64,000 nt of DNA from contig PDTD01000019.1 in assembly GCA_002748755.1 (NCBI GenBank), forward strand, positions 1-64,000, read 5' to 3'. This DNA comes from Desulfobulbus propionicus (GTDB taxonomy: Bacteria; Desulfobacterota; Desulfobulbia; Desulfobulbales; Desulfobulbaceae). The notes under the pieces are model-generated. The model saw nothing but the letters and a program-made list of their open reading frames with translations, ran no database searches and was not told the origin of the DNA. Each line of letters opens with the position of its first letter. Position 1 is the first letter of the stretch. Made by a program: the position numbers and the translations under genes. Positions 25,226 through 34,990 of this stretch are shown piece after piece.

Positions 25226-25453
25226 TACCCGGATTTCTCATGAACAGTTTGTCTTTTTTTAAGAAAAAAATTAACAAAACCAGATGGGTGAGACATCTTT
25301 GATCAGGATCAAGTCTCGACAAACTGTGCACCAACACTCTACCCAGACGGTACCACCTTCGGCTGTATTTTGGCAACACCTAAACCCAAATAGAATGAGG
25401 TACCAAAAACTACCGAACCTGGAAGCGCATGAACTGATGACAAATCCGGGTTA
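25226..25453 (+). repeat. 228-bp TIR element, complete copy
   Basis: It starts TACCCGGATTTCTCATGA and ends TGACAAATCCGGGTTA, so the ends are inverted repeats of 16-17 matching bases with TA at each border. The body contains family blocks such as ACCAGATGGGTG, CAAGTCTCGACAAACTGT, GACGGTACCACCTTCGGC and GAATGAGGTACCAAAAACTACC. There is no open frame of note. Its right TA is part of the priA stop codon. Confidence 0.9.
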
Positions 25454-27973
25454 GAGCATGTTTTCCGGATCAATATCTATTGAACACCTGATCCCTCCTG
25501 ATTGAAAGCACCGTTCTTTCTGCAATGCAGTAACCATGGGGTGCAACAGCTTGTAATTGCAGCTTTTCAAGAGAAGTTGCCAGCGATATTGATTTTTTAC
25601 TCTGCTCAGGGGTGCTGGTGCAGGACCGAGCTGTTCTACCTGGCGCTGGCGCAACTGCGTTGCAAAGTGCTGCTGCAAAAAATCACTGACTGCCAGGGCA
25701 GCCTTCTCCACTGTTTTCTCGTTGCGCCCTCTCAACATGATGTTGACCAAACGACCAAATGGAGGAAAGTTCAGCTGGGAGCGTACCGGCAACTCCTTAT
25801 CGACCAGTCCTCTGTAATCATGCGCCTGAGCGCATGTTATGGCATGATGATGCGGTTGATAGGTCTGAATAATCACAGAACCTGGTCTTTCACCACGTCC
25901 TGCCCTGCCTGTCACCTGGGAGAGGAGGGAGAAAACGCGCTCTGAGGCTTTATAATCGGGCAGAGCCAGCCCCGAATCCGCCAGGATAACACCGACCAGG
26001 GTGATACCAGGAAAGTGCAGGCCTTTGGCAATCATCTGCGTCCCTACCAGTATATCGACCTTCTGCTGCCTGACACGAGCCAGCGTGGCCAGGTATTGCT
26101 TTCTGTTGGAGGCTGTATCGCTGTCAAGCCGTGCGATAGAGGCATGGGGGAACAGTTGCTCAGCTTCCTTTTCTATGCGCTCTGATCCCAACCCAATACC
26201 GATGACACCATCCGAATGACAATGCCGACATTGCACCTTGAGCGGCAGGGTAAACCCGCAGTAGTGGCAGAGGAGCACCTGCTTTGTTTCATGCCTGGTC
26301 ATGGAGACCTGGCAATGACGGCACTGGACGATACTACCACAATCCTGACATATCATGGAAGAGGAGTACCCTCTCTTGTTGACGAACAACAGTATTTGTT
26401 CACGCCGATCCAGGGTTTCGTGCATGGCCCTGATCAACTGATCGGAAAAGAAAAGATCCGGCCTGCTACGTTTGCCTCGGCTTAGATCAACAATGCGCAC
26501 TTTCGGCAACGGACGGTTGCTCACCCGGCTGCCCATGGACAATAATGTATACTTGCCGTTTTGGGTGTTGGCATAGCTGGTAATGGAGGGAGTTGCTGAG
26601 CCGAGGATAACCGGGCACTCTGCCATTTTTGCCCGCATAACCGCGACGTCTCTGCCATGGTATCGTAAGCCGTCATCTTGTTTATACGCCGACTCATGCT
26701 CCTCATCAACCACGATGATTCCCAGATTGTCAAGAGGTGCAAAAACAGCGGAGCGGGCCCCTAAAACCACACGGATCTTCCCCTGTCTTACGGCATGCCA
26801 TTGATCAAGCCGTTGACCTTGGGTAAGCCCGCTGTGGAGAAGAGCGAGAAGATGACCAAAAAGTGCGTGGAACTGCTCTTCCATTTGAGTTGCCAGGGCG
26901 ATTTCCGGAACTAGCACAAGCGCGTTTTTACCGGCAGCCAGAACTTTTTGTACAGCTTGCAGGTAGACTTCCGTTTTTCCGCAGCCAGTCACTCCATGGA
27001 GAAGCAGGGGATGAAATGCATTTTTTTCTATGGCGATATGGATTTCCCCTAACACCTGCCTCTGTTCTGTTGTCAGCGTTTTGGGGGTTGTTTTGACTGG
27101 TACAACCTGCTCTCCGAACGGAGTACGGTACATCCTCTTTTTAGTTTGAACAAGCAGGTTCTGCGCAACCAGTATCTTCAGGTAGCGACCACTATTTTTG
27201 TAACGTGTTTGGACAGCTTTTTTGGGTATCTGCTTCTGCTCAGAGGATCGATACAGCTCACTGACGATACCCAGTGTTTTTAATGCAGCCGGTTGCAGTG
27301 ATTGACCTGTCTGCTCTTGCGCCCAGGCTCCCAGGGCGGTTGCATCAGGGGCATCTTCTCGATGCAGGAGCTCTGCCAGAGCTTGGGTTGGTTCATAAAC
27401 AACCTGAAATTTTCCGTTTGTCCCGGAACGAAAAACTCCTGCCTGTAACTCAATAATCTGTTCGCTTTCCAACTGTTCCAGCAGCTTTGTACCGGCAGGA
27501 GAACGTCGCAGTCGAGCTACGGCAGTAGGGGTGAGGTGTCTGCGTTCCTGTAACCGAACAAGCTCCGCCTGAAATGGCTTGGCAGAGTCCAGAAAGGAAG
27601 GTATTCGCTCCCCCCCTTCAGCAGTAAGTCTGGCAAAAAAACCACTTGCGGCAGTTGATGCCGCAGGTAAGGCGGTACGGAGCACAGCACCTATTGGGTG
27701 ATGGTAGTACTCAGCCAGCCATCTATACAGCTGGACCATCTCTTTGGGAAAGAAGGGTTCCCAAGCAAGCAACCGTTCAACCGGTTTGATGACATATTCT
27801 TCAGCCCCTTTTTCTTCATCTGCAAAGACGTCGAGAATGTATCCTGTCACTTTGCGACGTCCCAGCGGAACCAAAACAGCATGTCCAATCACAAAAGCAG
27901 GGCTGGAATCAGGATGGGAATAACGTAAGGTGCCGGGTACCGGAGCGGTTACGGCAATTTCATACACTCTCAT
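25451..27973 (-). CDS. priA: Primosomal replication protein N' (PriA helicase)
   Basis: This 3'-5' helicase restarts stalled replication forks. An N-terminal DNA-binding domain (VPVPGTLRYSHP) is followed by the Walker A region LLHGVTGCGKTEVYLQA, the DEEH box (VVDEEHESAYKQ), LGSATPS, a zinc-binding insert with eight cysteines (CQDCGSIVQCRHC, LLCHYCGFTLP, VQCRHC), and VGTQMIAKGLHFPGITLVG. Starting at 27973 (MRVYEIAV) gives 840 residues; an upstream in-frame start is less likely. The stop TAA lies inside the right end of a 228-bp element. Confidence 0.96.
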   Translation of the reverse strand: MRVYEIAVTAPVPGTLRYSHPDSSPAFVIGHAVLVPLGRRKVTGYILDVFADEEKGAEEYVIKPVERLLAWEPFFPKEMVQLYRWLAEYYHHPIGAVLRTALPAASTAASGFFARLTAEGGERIPSFLDSAKPFQAELVRLQERRHLTPTAVARLRRSPAGTKLLEQLESEQIIELQAGVFRSGTNGKFQVVYEPTQALAELLHREDAPDATALGAWAQEQTGQSLQPAALKTLGIVSELYRSSEQKQIPKKAVQTRYKNSGRYLKILVAQNLLVQTKKRMYRTPFGEQVVPVKTTPKTLTTEQRQVLGEIHIAIEKNAFHPLLLHGVTGCGKTEVYLQAVQKVLAAGKNALVLVPEIALATQMEEQFHALFGHLLALLHSGLTQGQRLDQWHAVRQGKIRVVLGARSAVFAPLDNLGIIVVDEEHESAYKQDDGLRYHGRDVAVMRAKMAECPVILGSATPSITSYANTQNGKYTLLSMGSRVSNRPLPKVRIVDLSRGKRSRPDLFFSDQLIRAMHETLDRREQILLFVNKRGYSSSMICQDCGSIVQCRHCQVSMTRHETKQVLLCHYCGFTLPLKVQCRHCHSDGVIGIGLGSERIEKEAEQLFPHASIARLDSDTASNRKQYLATLARVRQQKVDILVGTQMIAKGLHFPGITLVGVILADSGLALPDYKASERVFSLLSQVTGRAGRGERPGSVIIQTYQPHHHAITCAQAHDYRGLVDKELPVRSQLNFPPFGRLVNIMLRGRNEKTVEKAALAVSDFLQQHFATQLRQRQVEQLGPAPAPLSRVKNQYRWQLLLKSCNYKLLHPMVTALQKERCFQSGGIRCSIDIDPENML

Positions 27974-28057
27974 GGCCTCCAGATATAGATAGGCAGTGTC
28001 ATCAAGTACGCTCCCGCCTGATACCTGCACTGTTTGCCAGTGTCCACATCTTCAGGG

Positions 28058-28924
28058 TCAATAAATCGTGCGCAGGTGTTCCCGGAAAGGTTTACCCAGC
28101 GTTCTGTGCTCCAAAGCAAAATCAACCACAGCTTTCAAGTAACCGAGTTTATCACCAGCATCATAACGAACGCCTTCGAATTCATAGGCATACATTTCCC
28201 TTTGGTTAGCCAGGGCCTGCAGGGCATCGGTCAGCTGTATCTCACCGCCATGGCCGGGGGTAGCATTCTCCAGCACACTAAAAATTTCCGGCATCAGGAG
28301 GTAACGACCAATGATGGCCATATCGGAACGGGATGCCCCTGGAGTAGGTTTTTCAACCATTCGGGACACCTTATGCGTTCTCTCAATTTCAGTATCTTGC
28401 CCTTCAACGATGCCGTATTGGTATGTCTGGTCCAGCGGTACCCGCTGCACGGCGACAATGGAGGCGCGAACCTGGTTGTACAACTCGATCATCTGTTTAC
28501 AGCAGGGGACATCGCTCTTAACCAGGTCGTCACCGAGAAGAACCAGAAAGGGCTCATTGCCCACCACATTGCGGGCCATCCATATAGCATGCCCCAGGCC
28601 AAGGGGTTCCTTTTGCCGAACCGATACGATATCAATCAGATTACTGATATTGGTCAACTCTTCTCGGAGTGTGACTTTATTTTTTTCCTTGAGCACAGTA
28701 TCCAGCTGAAAATCATAATCAAAATGATTTTCTATTGCAGATTTTCCCTCACTAGTGATAAGAACAATCTCTTCTATTCCTGAGGCAACAACTTCCTCGA
28801 CTATGTATTGAATGGTCGGACGATCCACGATGGTGAGCATCTCTTTGGGAATTGCCTTGGATGCTGGAAGGAAACGGGTCCCAAGCCCCGCAACAGGAAT
28901 AACCGCTTTTTTTATTTTTTGCAT
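28058..28924 (-). CDS. galU: UTP-glucose-1-phosphate uridylyltransferase GalU
   Basis: It makes UDP-glucose for LPS and exopolysaccharide. It has the N-terminal KAVIPVAGLGTRFLPASKAIPKEML (glycine-rich loop, seen in part), IVDRPTIQYIVEEVV, FLVLLGDDLV, YGIVEG, MVEKPTP and GRYLLMPEIF. At 288 residues it is standard length. It is probably transcribed together with priA downstream (84-base gap). Between galU and hrpA (28925-29148) lies a divergent intergenic region in which I see no clear promoter. Confidence 0.96.
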   Translation of the reverse strand: MQKIKKAVIPVAGLGTRFLPASKAIPKEMLTIVDRPTIQYIVEEVVASGIEEIVLITSEGKSAIENHFDYDFQLDTVLKEKNKVTLREELTNISNLIDIVSVRQKEPLGLGHAIWMARNVVGNEPFLVLLGDDLVKSDVPCCKQMIELYNQVRASIVAVQRVPLDQTYQYGIVEGQDTEIERTHKVSRMVEKPTPGASRSDMAIIGRYLLMPEIFSVLENATPGHGGEIQLTDALQALANQREMYAYEFEGVRYDAGDKLGYLKAVVDFALEHRTLGKPFREHLRTIY

Positions 28925-29148
28925 GTATGCCTCATTGTTTTCAGGGTAAATGGATTAGAGAGTATACGCTGCACGCTCTGCACATGGGTACCATGGCTGA
29001 GAAGCTCGTTGTTCCCTGCCGGGCAAAAGCGTATCTGACCAACATTTTTGCCAGCTGTCTAAACCAACATGAGAGTATAAAACACTGACACGCTTTTTTC
29101 ACTCACGACTACAGCTTATCGTTCATTTTACTCCTAATCGCTTACCAT

Positions 29149-32100
29149 ATGCGTTTTTCTTATCCCAGTGATTTACCCATCTGTGCCCACAAAGAGGCGA
29201 TAATACACATTCTGCAGAATCATCAGGTTGTGGTCGTTGCCGGGGACACCGGTTCAGGCAAGACAACTCAACTGCCCAAAATGTGCCTGGAGGCCTTAGG
29301 AGATGCGGTGTGTCGGGTAGGGTGCACCCAGCCAAGAAGGATTGCTGCAATTTCCGTGGCAGAAAGGGTTGCCGAAGAAATAGGGGCACCGGATAGAGTC
29401 GGGTATACAATTCGTTTTCAAGATCAGCTTCCTAAAGATGCTGCCATCAAGTTCATGACCGACGGAATTTTGTTGGCAGAGACAAAAAGCGATCCACTTC
29501 TTAGCGCCTATCAAGTCCTGATTATTGACGAAGCCCATGAGCGCAGCCTGAATATCGACTTTCTCCTTGGTTATTTAAAACGGCTTCTCCAACAGCGTCC
29601 AGAATTGAAACTTGTCATCTCCTCAGCCACCATGGACACTGAAAAATTCAGTGTTCACTTTACTAATGCTCCAGTCATTAATGTATCCGGGACGTTATAC
29701 CCCATTGAAACCATCTATCAAGAGGAATTCGGTTTTACCGAAAAAGATGAACCCAATTATGTCGATGCTGCTGTCCAAATTGTAGAACAGCTCTGCATGC
29801 AGCCAGAACATGGCGATATTCTGGTCTTTATGCCTACTGAGCGAGATATTCTAGACACCATAGAGCAACTCAACGCCAGAACCAATCTGGCGCATTGCCT
29901 CTTTCTCCCACTCTTTGGACGACTGCAAACATCGGAGCAACGAAAAGTTTTTCGACCGGCAAGCAAAAAAAAGGTCATTATCGCCACCAACGTTGCTGAA
30001 ACCTCCATAACCGTTCCAGGAATCAGTGTCGTGGTGGATACTGGATTGGCAAGGATAGCACGTTATAATCCAGGCAGTGGTACGACAAGTTTGCAGATTA
30101 CAAGAATTTCCAAGGCCAGCTGTGATCAGCGTAAAGGGCGTTGTGGTCGTACCGGTCCGGGAACATGTATCCGATTGTATTCGGAAGACAATTATCTTCT
30201 CAGGGACGATTTCACCCTCCCGGAAATTCAACGATCAAATCTGGCGGAAGTTATTTTGCAGATGATCAGTCTACAACTCGGCAAGCCGGATCACTTTCCT
30301 TTTATTGACCCGCCAGCCCCTCGTAGTATCCATGAAGGCTACAGAACCTTGAAAGAACTTGGCGCCATCACACCAACCGGCCGGCTGACCCGAAATGGTT
30401 CGCTCATGGCCACCCTTCCCCTGGATCCATGTATAAGCCGCATAATACTGGAAAGCGCTGAACAAAAAGCTCTCAGTGAGGTTATCATCATCGCGGCCGC
30501 TCTTTCGATCCAGGACCCCAGGGTTCGCCCTTCCAGCCAGGAATCAAAGGCAGATGAGGCGCATCAAAGGTTTGTCGACAAACGATCTGATTTTTTGGGG
30601 TTACTCAATATCTGGAATATGCTGTATCAGGGAAAAAGCAGAGTAAGCTCTGCCCAACTCTCTAAATTCTGCAAGCAGCATTATCTCTCATGGCAACGGA
30701 TGAGGGAATGGGGCGATGTACATGATCAGCTCAAGAGAATTCTCAACCACAGGGGTACCTTTTCCTTTAACACAACCCCCGCAGACTATGAGGCCATACA
30801 CATGGCCCTAACCAGCGGGTTTCTACGCAATATCTGTTGTAAACAAGAAAAAAACCATTATCTCTCAGCAGGACAAAAAAAGGTGGTTCTTTTCCCAGGT
30901 TCAAGCCTCTATAATACAGGCAGCCAATGGGTTGTTGCTTCCTCCTTTGTGGAAACCACGCAACTGTTTGCCCGGACAGTGGCTCGGATTGATCCCGCCT
31001 GGCTGGAACACCTCGGCGGTGAGTTATGCAAAAAATCCTGGAGTGGACCGCACTGGGAAAAGAAAAAAGGGCAGGTTATTGCCATGGAGCGGGTAAGCCT
31101 GTTCGGGCTTCCCATCGTTGCCGGGAGAAGAGTTAACTTTGGCCGTATCAATAAAGACAAAGCTCGGGAAGCAAAAGAGATCTTCATTCAGGAAGCCCTG
31201 GTTACCGACAACCTTGGGGGTAACTATGGATTTATGGAACATAACCGAAACCTGCTGGAGACATTTCGGGCAATGGAAGAACGGGTCCGTCGACATGATG
31301 TCATGGTCGACGATCAGCTTCTCGCCGCGTTTTATGCAAAACGGCTTGGCCTTGTCTATGATCGTTTCACTTTAAACAGGTTTTTGCGCCGCAGAAAAAA
31401 TGAGGCATTGCTGCGCCTGCAACCGGAGGATATTTGCCTAAATGCCCCAGACGATGATGAGCTGTACAGGTTTCCAGAGACTCTTCAGGCAGGCCCCTTG
31501 ACTCTTTCCCTGCAGTATCATTTTTCCCCTGGAGACCATCGGGATGGTGTTACCGCGTTCCTGCCCGCACAGAGTGTTGCCCAGATTGATCCACAGATTT
31601 TTGAATGGCTGGTCCCAGGGCTGATTCCTGAAAAACTCTTATTGCTTTTAAAACGACTACCCAAGCAACAGCGCAAGAAACTTGTCCCCCTGCCTGAAAC
31701 CGTTGATCGGCTTCTTGATGGCCTGGAACTTTACAAGGGGTCATTCTACCGTGCTGTGGAAAAACTCCTGCTACAATATTATCAGGTCTTAATCAAGCGT
31801 ACCGAGTGGCAACCAGATGCCCTGCCGCTGTATTTAAAAATGCGACTGGTTGTTGTTGACGAGCAAGAACAGATCATCTGTGCCGGGAGATCTTTTGCAG
31901 AGGCCCTGCGCAAAACACGGACATACTCTGTTTCCCAACCGCTGTCGGTCAAAGAAGAACAACTACCACACAGACAAAATGTAACCCTAGAAGATATCAG
32001 CCCAGTCGATCAAGTGCTGGTACAGAAACATCCTGACACCGGATTGGAAAAGATATTCTTTGCGACCCTGCAACTCGACTCCAAGCAACAGACCTTCTGT

Positions 32101-32898
32101 TTACGCTATATCTCTGATAAGGAAAAAAGCCAAGGCCAGACCGCTGAGGTCCTTTATGCCCTCCTTGAACGAGAGCTGGGCAAGGAAACAAAACAACTCA
32201 AAAAGGAAAGCAAACACCTGGTAGCCACCCATTCGGCAAGCTGGCTGTCAATGGGAACAAAATGCTCTGCTGCTCACCTGCAACAGCAGGTTTACCACTA
32301 TGTGCTCAGGCAAATAGTCCCGCTTGAACTATCTAAAATCCCCACAGCCAAACAGTTTCAAACCGCCCTGGAGATAGTACGCTCAAAAGGCATGGTACAA
32401 CTGACAAGATCCTGTTTTTCTGATATTACTATGGCATTGAAAAAAAGAAGGGCTGCGGTGACTTCTCTGCATGCATGGAGCAATAGAGCAAAAAAAAGCA
32501 AATCTTTTGAACAGGACCGGTTTGACGAATATCAGCAGCTTCTTGAACAGATTCTTCCGGTGTCTTTTTTGGAGCAGAAAGCCCCCCTTCCTCTGTCAGA
32601 AGTGCCCCGATACCTTCAGGGCCTCATTATCAGGATGGAGCGGGCTGACTTTTCACCAGCTAAAGATCGAAAAAAAGCAATCAGGCTGGTCAAGGCGCAA
32701 AACCGCTTGTCTCATCTGAAGGAATTTGTGGTCCCGTCATCCGCCTGTGCAGAACATATTCTCCTCTATAGGCAGATGCTGGAGGAGTTTCGTATCTCTG
32801 TTTTTGCGCCTGAACTGGGAACCAAAATGACTGTATCAGAAAAAAAACTGAGCGCCTGTTGGGAAGAGCTGACAGATTCTTGTCAACGAGTAGAATAA
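29149..32898 (+). CDS. hrpA: ATP-dependent RNA helicase HrpA (DEAH box)
   Basis: This 1249-residue helicase has, in order: VVVAGDTGSGKTTQLPKMCL (motif I), CTQPRRIAAISVAERVA, the DEAH motif in IIDEAHERSLNIDFLLGY, the SAT motif (VISSATMDTEKF), VIIATNVAETSITVPGI, and motif VI in QRKGRCGRTGPGTCIRLYS. HA2/OB-fold regions follow, then the long C-terminal domain (about 600 residues) typical of HrpA. E. coli HrpA acts in mRNA processing and rescue of stalled ribosomes. It is a single gene, and a mobile-element scar begins soon after its stop. 32899-33177 shows no gene. Confidence 0.95.
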   Translation: MRFSYPSDLPICAHKEAIIHILQNHQVVVVAGDTGSGKTTQLPKMCLEALGDAVCRVGCTQPRRIAAISVAERVAEEIGAPDRVGYTIRFQDQLPKDAAIKFMTDGILLAETKSDPLLSAYQVLIIDEAHERSLNIDFLLGYLKRLLQQRPELKLVISSATMDTEKFSVHFTNAPVINVSGTLYPIETIYQEEFGFTEKDEPNYVDAAVQIVEQLCMQPEHGDILVFMPTERDILDTIEQLNARTNLAHCLFLPLFGRLQTSEQRKVFRPASKKKVIIATNVAETSITVPGISVVVDTGLARIARYNPGSGTTSLQITRISKASCDQRKGRCGRTGPGTCIRLYSEDNYLLRDDFTLPEIQRSNLAEVILQMISLQLGKPDHFPFIDPPAPRSIHEGYRTLKELGAITPTGRLTRNGSLMATLPLDPCISRIILESAEQKALSEVIIIAAALSIQDPRVRPSSQESKADEAHQRFVDKRSDFLGLLNIWNMLYQGKSRVSSAQLSKFCKQHYLSWQRMREWGDVHDQLKRILNHRGTFSFNTTPADYEAIHMALTSGFLRNICCKQEKNHYLSAGQKKVVLFPGSSLYNTGSQWVVASSFVETTQLFARTVARIDPAWLEHLGGELCKKSWSGPHWEKKKGQVIAMERVSLFGLPIVAGRRVNFGRINKDKAREAKEIFIQEALVTDNLGGNYGFMEHNRNLLETFRAMEERVRRHDVMVDDQLLAAFYAKRLGLVYDRFTLNRFLRRRKNEALLRLQPEDICLNAPDDDELYRFPETLQAGPLTLSLQYHFSPGDHRDGVTAFLPAQSVAQIDPQIFEWLVPGLIPEKLLLLLKRLPKQQRKKLVPLPETVDRLLDGLELYKGSFYRAVEKLLLQYYQVLIKRTEWQPDALPLYLKMRLVVVDEQEQIICAGRSFAEALRKTRTYSVSQPLSVKEEQLPHRQNVTLEDISPVDQVLVQKHPDTGLEKIFFATLQLDSKQQTFCLRYISDKEKSQGQTAEVLYALLERELGKETKQLKKESKHLVATHSASWLSMGTKCSAAHLQQQVYHYVLRQIVPLELSKIPTAKQFQTALEIVRSKGMVQLTRSCFSDITMALKKRRAAVTSLHAWSNRAKKSKSFEQDRFDEYQQLLEQILPVSFLEQKAPLPLSEVPRYLQGLIIRMERADFSPAKDRKKAIRLVKAQNRLSHLKEFVVPSSACAEHILLYRQMLEEFRISVFAPELGTKMTVSEKKLSACWEELTDSCQRVE

Positions 32899-33177
32899 GA
32901 GAAAGAATGGGTGAGCAACCTTAAAAAAGCAGGAATAGGTTTTTCAATGGACGGCAGAGGCCTCTGGCTGCATAGGGAAATGATTGAAAAACTCTGGCAT
33001 TTATTCAAATATGAGTGTCTGTCTCCGCAGAAATAGAAAACGGGGAGAGATCTTTGGGCTGCCCTGATTTGGTGTTTTTTTTCGTTGCAATACTTACACT
33101 GAGTATTCCACGTGAATCCGGCCAGGCCGTCGGAGCGTAGCGACGCCATTCTTTCCTTCTTACTCTGAGGGTGTTGT

Positions 33178-33800
33178 TTACCTCAAGTGTGCTTTCTTTT
33201 TTCTCATGGATTCTCCATCAAGTTCTCTTTTATGGGCGGCGTGGATCAGGAGGTCGAGGATGGCGTCGGCCAGGGTCGGATCGCCGATCTGTTCATGCCA
33301 ATGCTTTATAGGTAACTGGCTGGTAACAGGGGTTGCCAGGCCAGAGTCATCAAGAATCAAGAGATCTGTTTTTGGGTAAGCAGTCAACAGCTTGTGGTAA
33401 CGGCCATCACCTTTGACCAGAGCCAGGTCTTCAAAGAGCTTGCTCATAGGGAAGTAGAGGGCACTGTAGCCTTCCCTGCAGGCCTTCTGAGCAATGGCAC
33501 AGGCAAAACTTGCCCACTCCGGTGGGACCAGAGATAATCAGATTGGTGTGATCATCTCTCCAATGGCAATGCGCCAGTCTGACGACCAGAGATTTGTCCA
33601 GCTTGCCCGGGTGTCTAAAAACAATATCTTCCACAGCAACATCCTGACGCAGCTTGGCTTCCCTGAGTCTGGTCTACAAATTGTTGAGTTGCTCAAGGAG
33701 CTGCGGTTCAATTCAGCAAGGCTGAAAAAAGTGTGTCTCCTGAGCCTGGCCAGGATCCATCGCTCTACGAGTAACACCCCTGCTTCCGCCTTGGCCAGGT
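33178..33800 (-). pseudogene. IS21-family remnant: istA tail joined to a shortened istB
   Basis: Read on the minus strand, [21 protein letters not shown] is the C-terminal region of an IstA transposase. Within 30 residues it passes into IstB ([21 protein letters not shown]), skipping the istA end and istB start. The IstB Walker A is kept (ISGPTGVGK), then a frame change, SKLFEDLALVKGDGRYHKLL, Walker B LLILDDSGL, and then directly TSQLPIKHWHEQIGDPTLADAI (seen in part). About 30 residues normally found after Walker B are missing. At least two deletions and one frameshift make it inactive. Confidence 0.8.
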
Positions 33801-33845
33801 GGCCGGGTTCGTCTGGAATCAGTGGCCGGAATAAAAGGGAATACG

Positions 33846-33908
33846 CATGATCCGTATGTCGGGTGGTGTGGGAGGACTCCTCAGCGATGGGAAGTCCTAT
33901 CCCGATTA
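33846..33908 (+). ncRNA. Possible group II intron 3' end (domain VI-like hairpin)
   Basis: GGGAGGACT pairs with AGTCCTATCCC around a short loop, preceded by GTCGGGTGGTGT and followed by CGATTAT. This resembles the last domain of bacterial group II introns, but no convincing domain V is visible before it. It abuts the 3' end of the AT-rich methyltransferase gene. Confidence 0.35.
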
Positions 33909-33913
33909 TGGGG

Positions 33914-34723
33914 TTAATTTATTCTTATGTGTTCAATCTTGACCATTTTAAATAGATCTGAAACAGCCATTTTAAATCTAGTACTAAAGGATGTTTTTTT
34001 TAATATTTTTTTAGTATGATGATACATCATATATTCTTTGATTAACTTTATGTCATGGTTGAGATATTTTAAATATGTATTAATGCTGTTTATATAAAAA
34101 AACATGGGTGCGTTCTTGTTTCCTGTCTTCCTCACATATCTATTTGATATTATCAAGGCTATTTTATTATTACAATCGAAAACAGCCTCTAACAAACTGA
34201 ATTTATTTTTTATCTGAACAAAAAAATTGTCAATTTTATTTTTTTTAAAATAATACAAAACACCTGAAATAACAATCAAAGTTGGTATAGTTTTATCTTT
34301 TATACTTTTTGTCCATTTATCTACATCTAAAAAAGAACCTTCAATGTATATATCGTTTTTTTGTTCCGGGATAAGTCTTTTTCTTTCTGCGATAACAGGG
34401 GATAAATCAATTTCGTAAAAGGTTGCTGTTTGACTATTGATTCTGTAATATGAAGTATCTAATCCTGATCCTATATTGATTATATTGCATTTTTGATGCT
34501 TTAAAATAAAGTATTTTATTTCTAAGTCCATATTGTAGTATCTTGAAGCCGATGCCAAATAATAATACTCGTTATCTCTTTTGTTTGTATTACCTTGAGG
34601 TATTCTTTCTTCTAGTTCGAGAGCCTTTTCATCGAATAGTAGTTCCTGAAAATGTTTCGAGGTATATATGTTCCCTGCCAATGGGATATATAAGGTATTG
34701 CTTACGCTTTGCTTTTTGATCAT
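33914..34723 (-). CDS. Class I SAM-dependent methyltransferase, TcmP/LCM-like, AT-rich
   Basis: Residues run from an N-terminal [12 protein letters not shown] helix region to the SAM-binding core [14 protein letters not shown], with [18 protein letters not shown] (acidic end of strand 2) and [12 protein letters not shown]. This is the leucine-carboxyl-methyltransferase/TcmP type that methylates carboxyl or hydroxyl groups of small molecules; the substrate is unknown. The ATG at 34723 has an AGAGG site 8 bases upstream, so I prefer it to an in-frame start at 34768. The gene is much richer in A and T than the flanks and sits between two intron ends, suggesting recent transfer. Confidence 0.78.
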   Translation of the reverse strand: MIKKQSVSNTLYIPLAGNIYTSKHFQELLFDEKALELEERIPQGNTNKRDNEYYYLASASRYYNMDLEIKYFILKHQKCNIINIGSGLDTSYYRINSQTATFYEIDLSPVIAERKRLIPEQKNDIYIEGSFLDVDKWTKSIKDKTIPTLIVISGVLYYFKKNKIDNFFVQIKNKFSLLEAVFDCNNKIALIISNRYVRKTGNKNAPMFFYINSINTYLKYLNHDIKLIKEYMMYHHTKKILKKTSFSTRFKMAVSDLFKMVKIEHIRIN

Positions 34724-34767
34724 CGCTTTATCCTCTATCAATTGTGTTCGATTTTTCGAGTATCGCA

Positions 34768-34842
34768 ATCGAGGTAGAACGGCCAGTTACCTGACCGTCC
34801 GCTCACAGATCCCTGCGTGCGGTTTTCTCGCACAGGACTCCT
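34768..34842 (-). ncRNA. Group II intron 3' end: domains V and VI, second copy
   Basis: This is closely similar to 11715-11790. The domain V hairpin at 34840-34808 keeps the GAAA-type loop (GCGAGAAAACCGC), but the AGC triad reads AGT, which should weaken catalysis. The domain VI stem (GACGG with CCGTT) is partly eroded. The intron end abuts the 5' side of the methyltransferase gene. Confidence 0.72.
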
Positions 34843-34844
34843 CA

Positions 34845-34990
34845 GTATTATTCGCTTCGTACAAAAGCATCTTTAGCTCCAGTACCCTGTTATCCGGGGA
34901 AGAGGAATTGAATAGTTAGACAACAACCCCTCAAAACCTCGCCAGTTAAATCTTTTACCATAATTTTTCGCCGCGCGAGCGGCTTCATTC
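34845..34990 (-). pseudogene. Group II intron-encoded protein, C-terminal remnant
   Basis: The minus strand reads KNYGKRFNWRGFEGLLSNYS, then IPLPRITGYWS. This is the last 35 residues of a group II intron maturase and corresponds to NRRSQCKSLNWCGFEGLLALFSIPLL (seen in part) at the 11.8-kb copy. Upstream of 34990 I find no further match. The DNA from 35000 to 35668 contains no gene that I can support. Confidence 0.65.
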
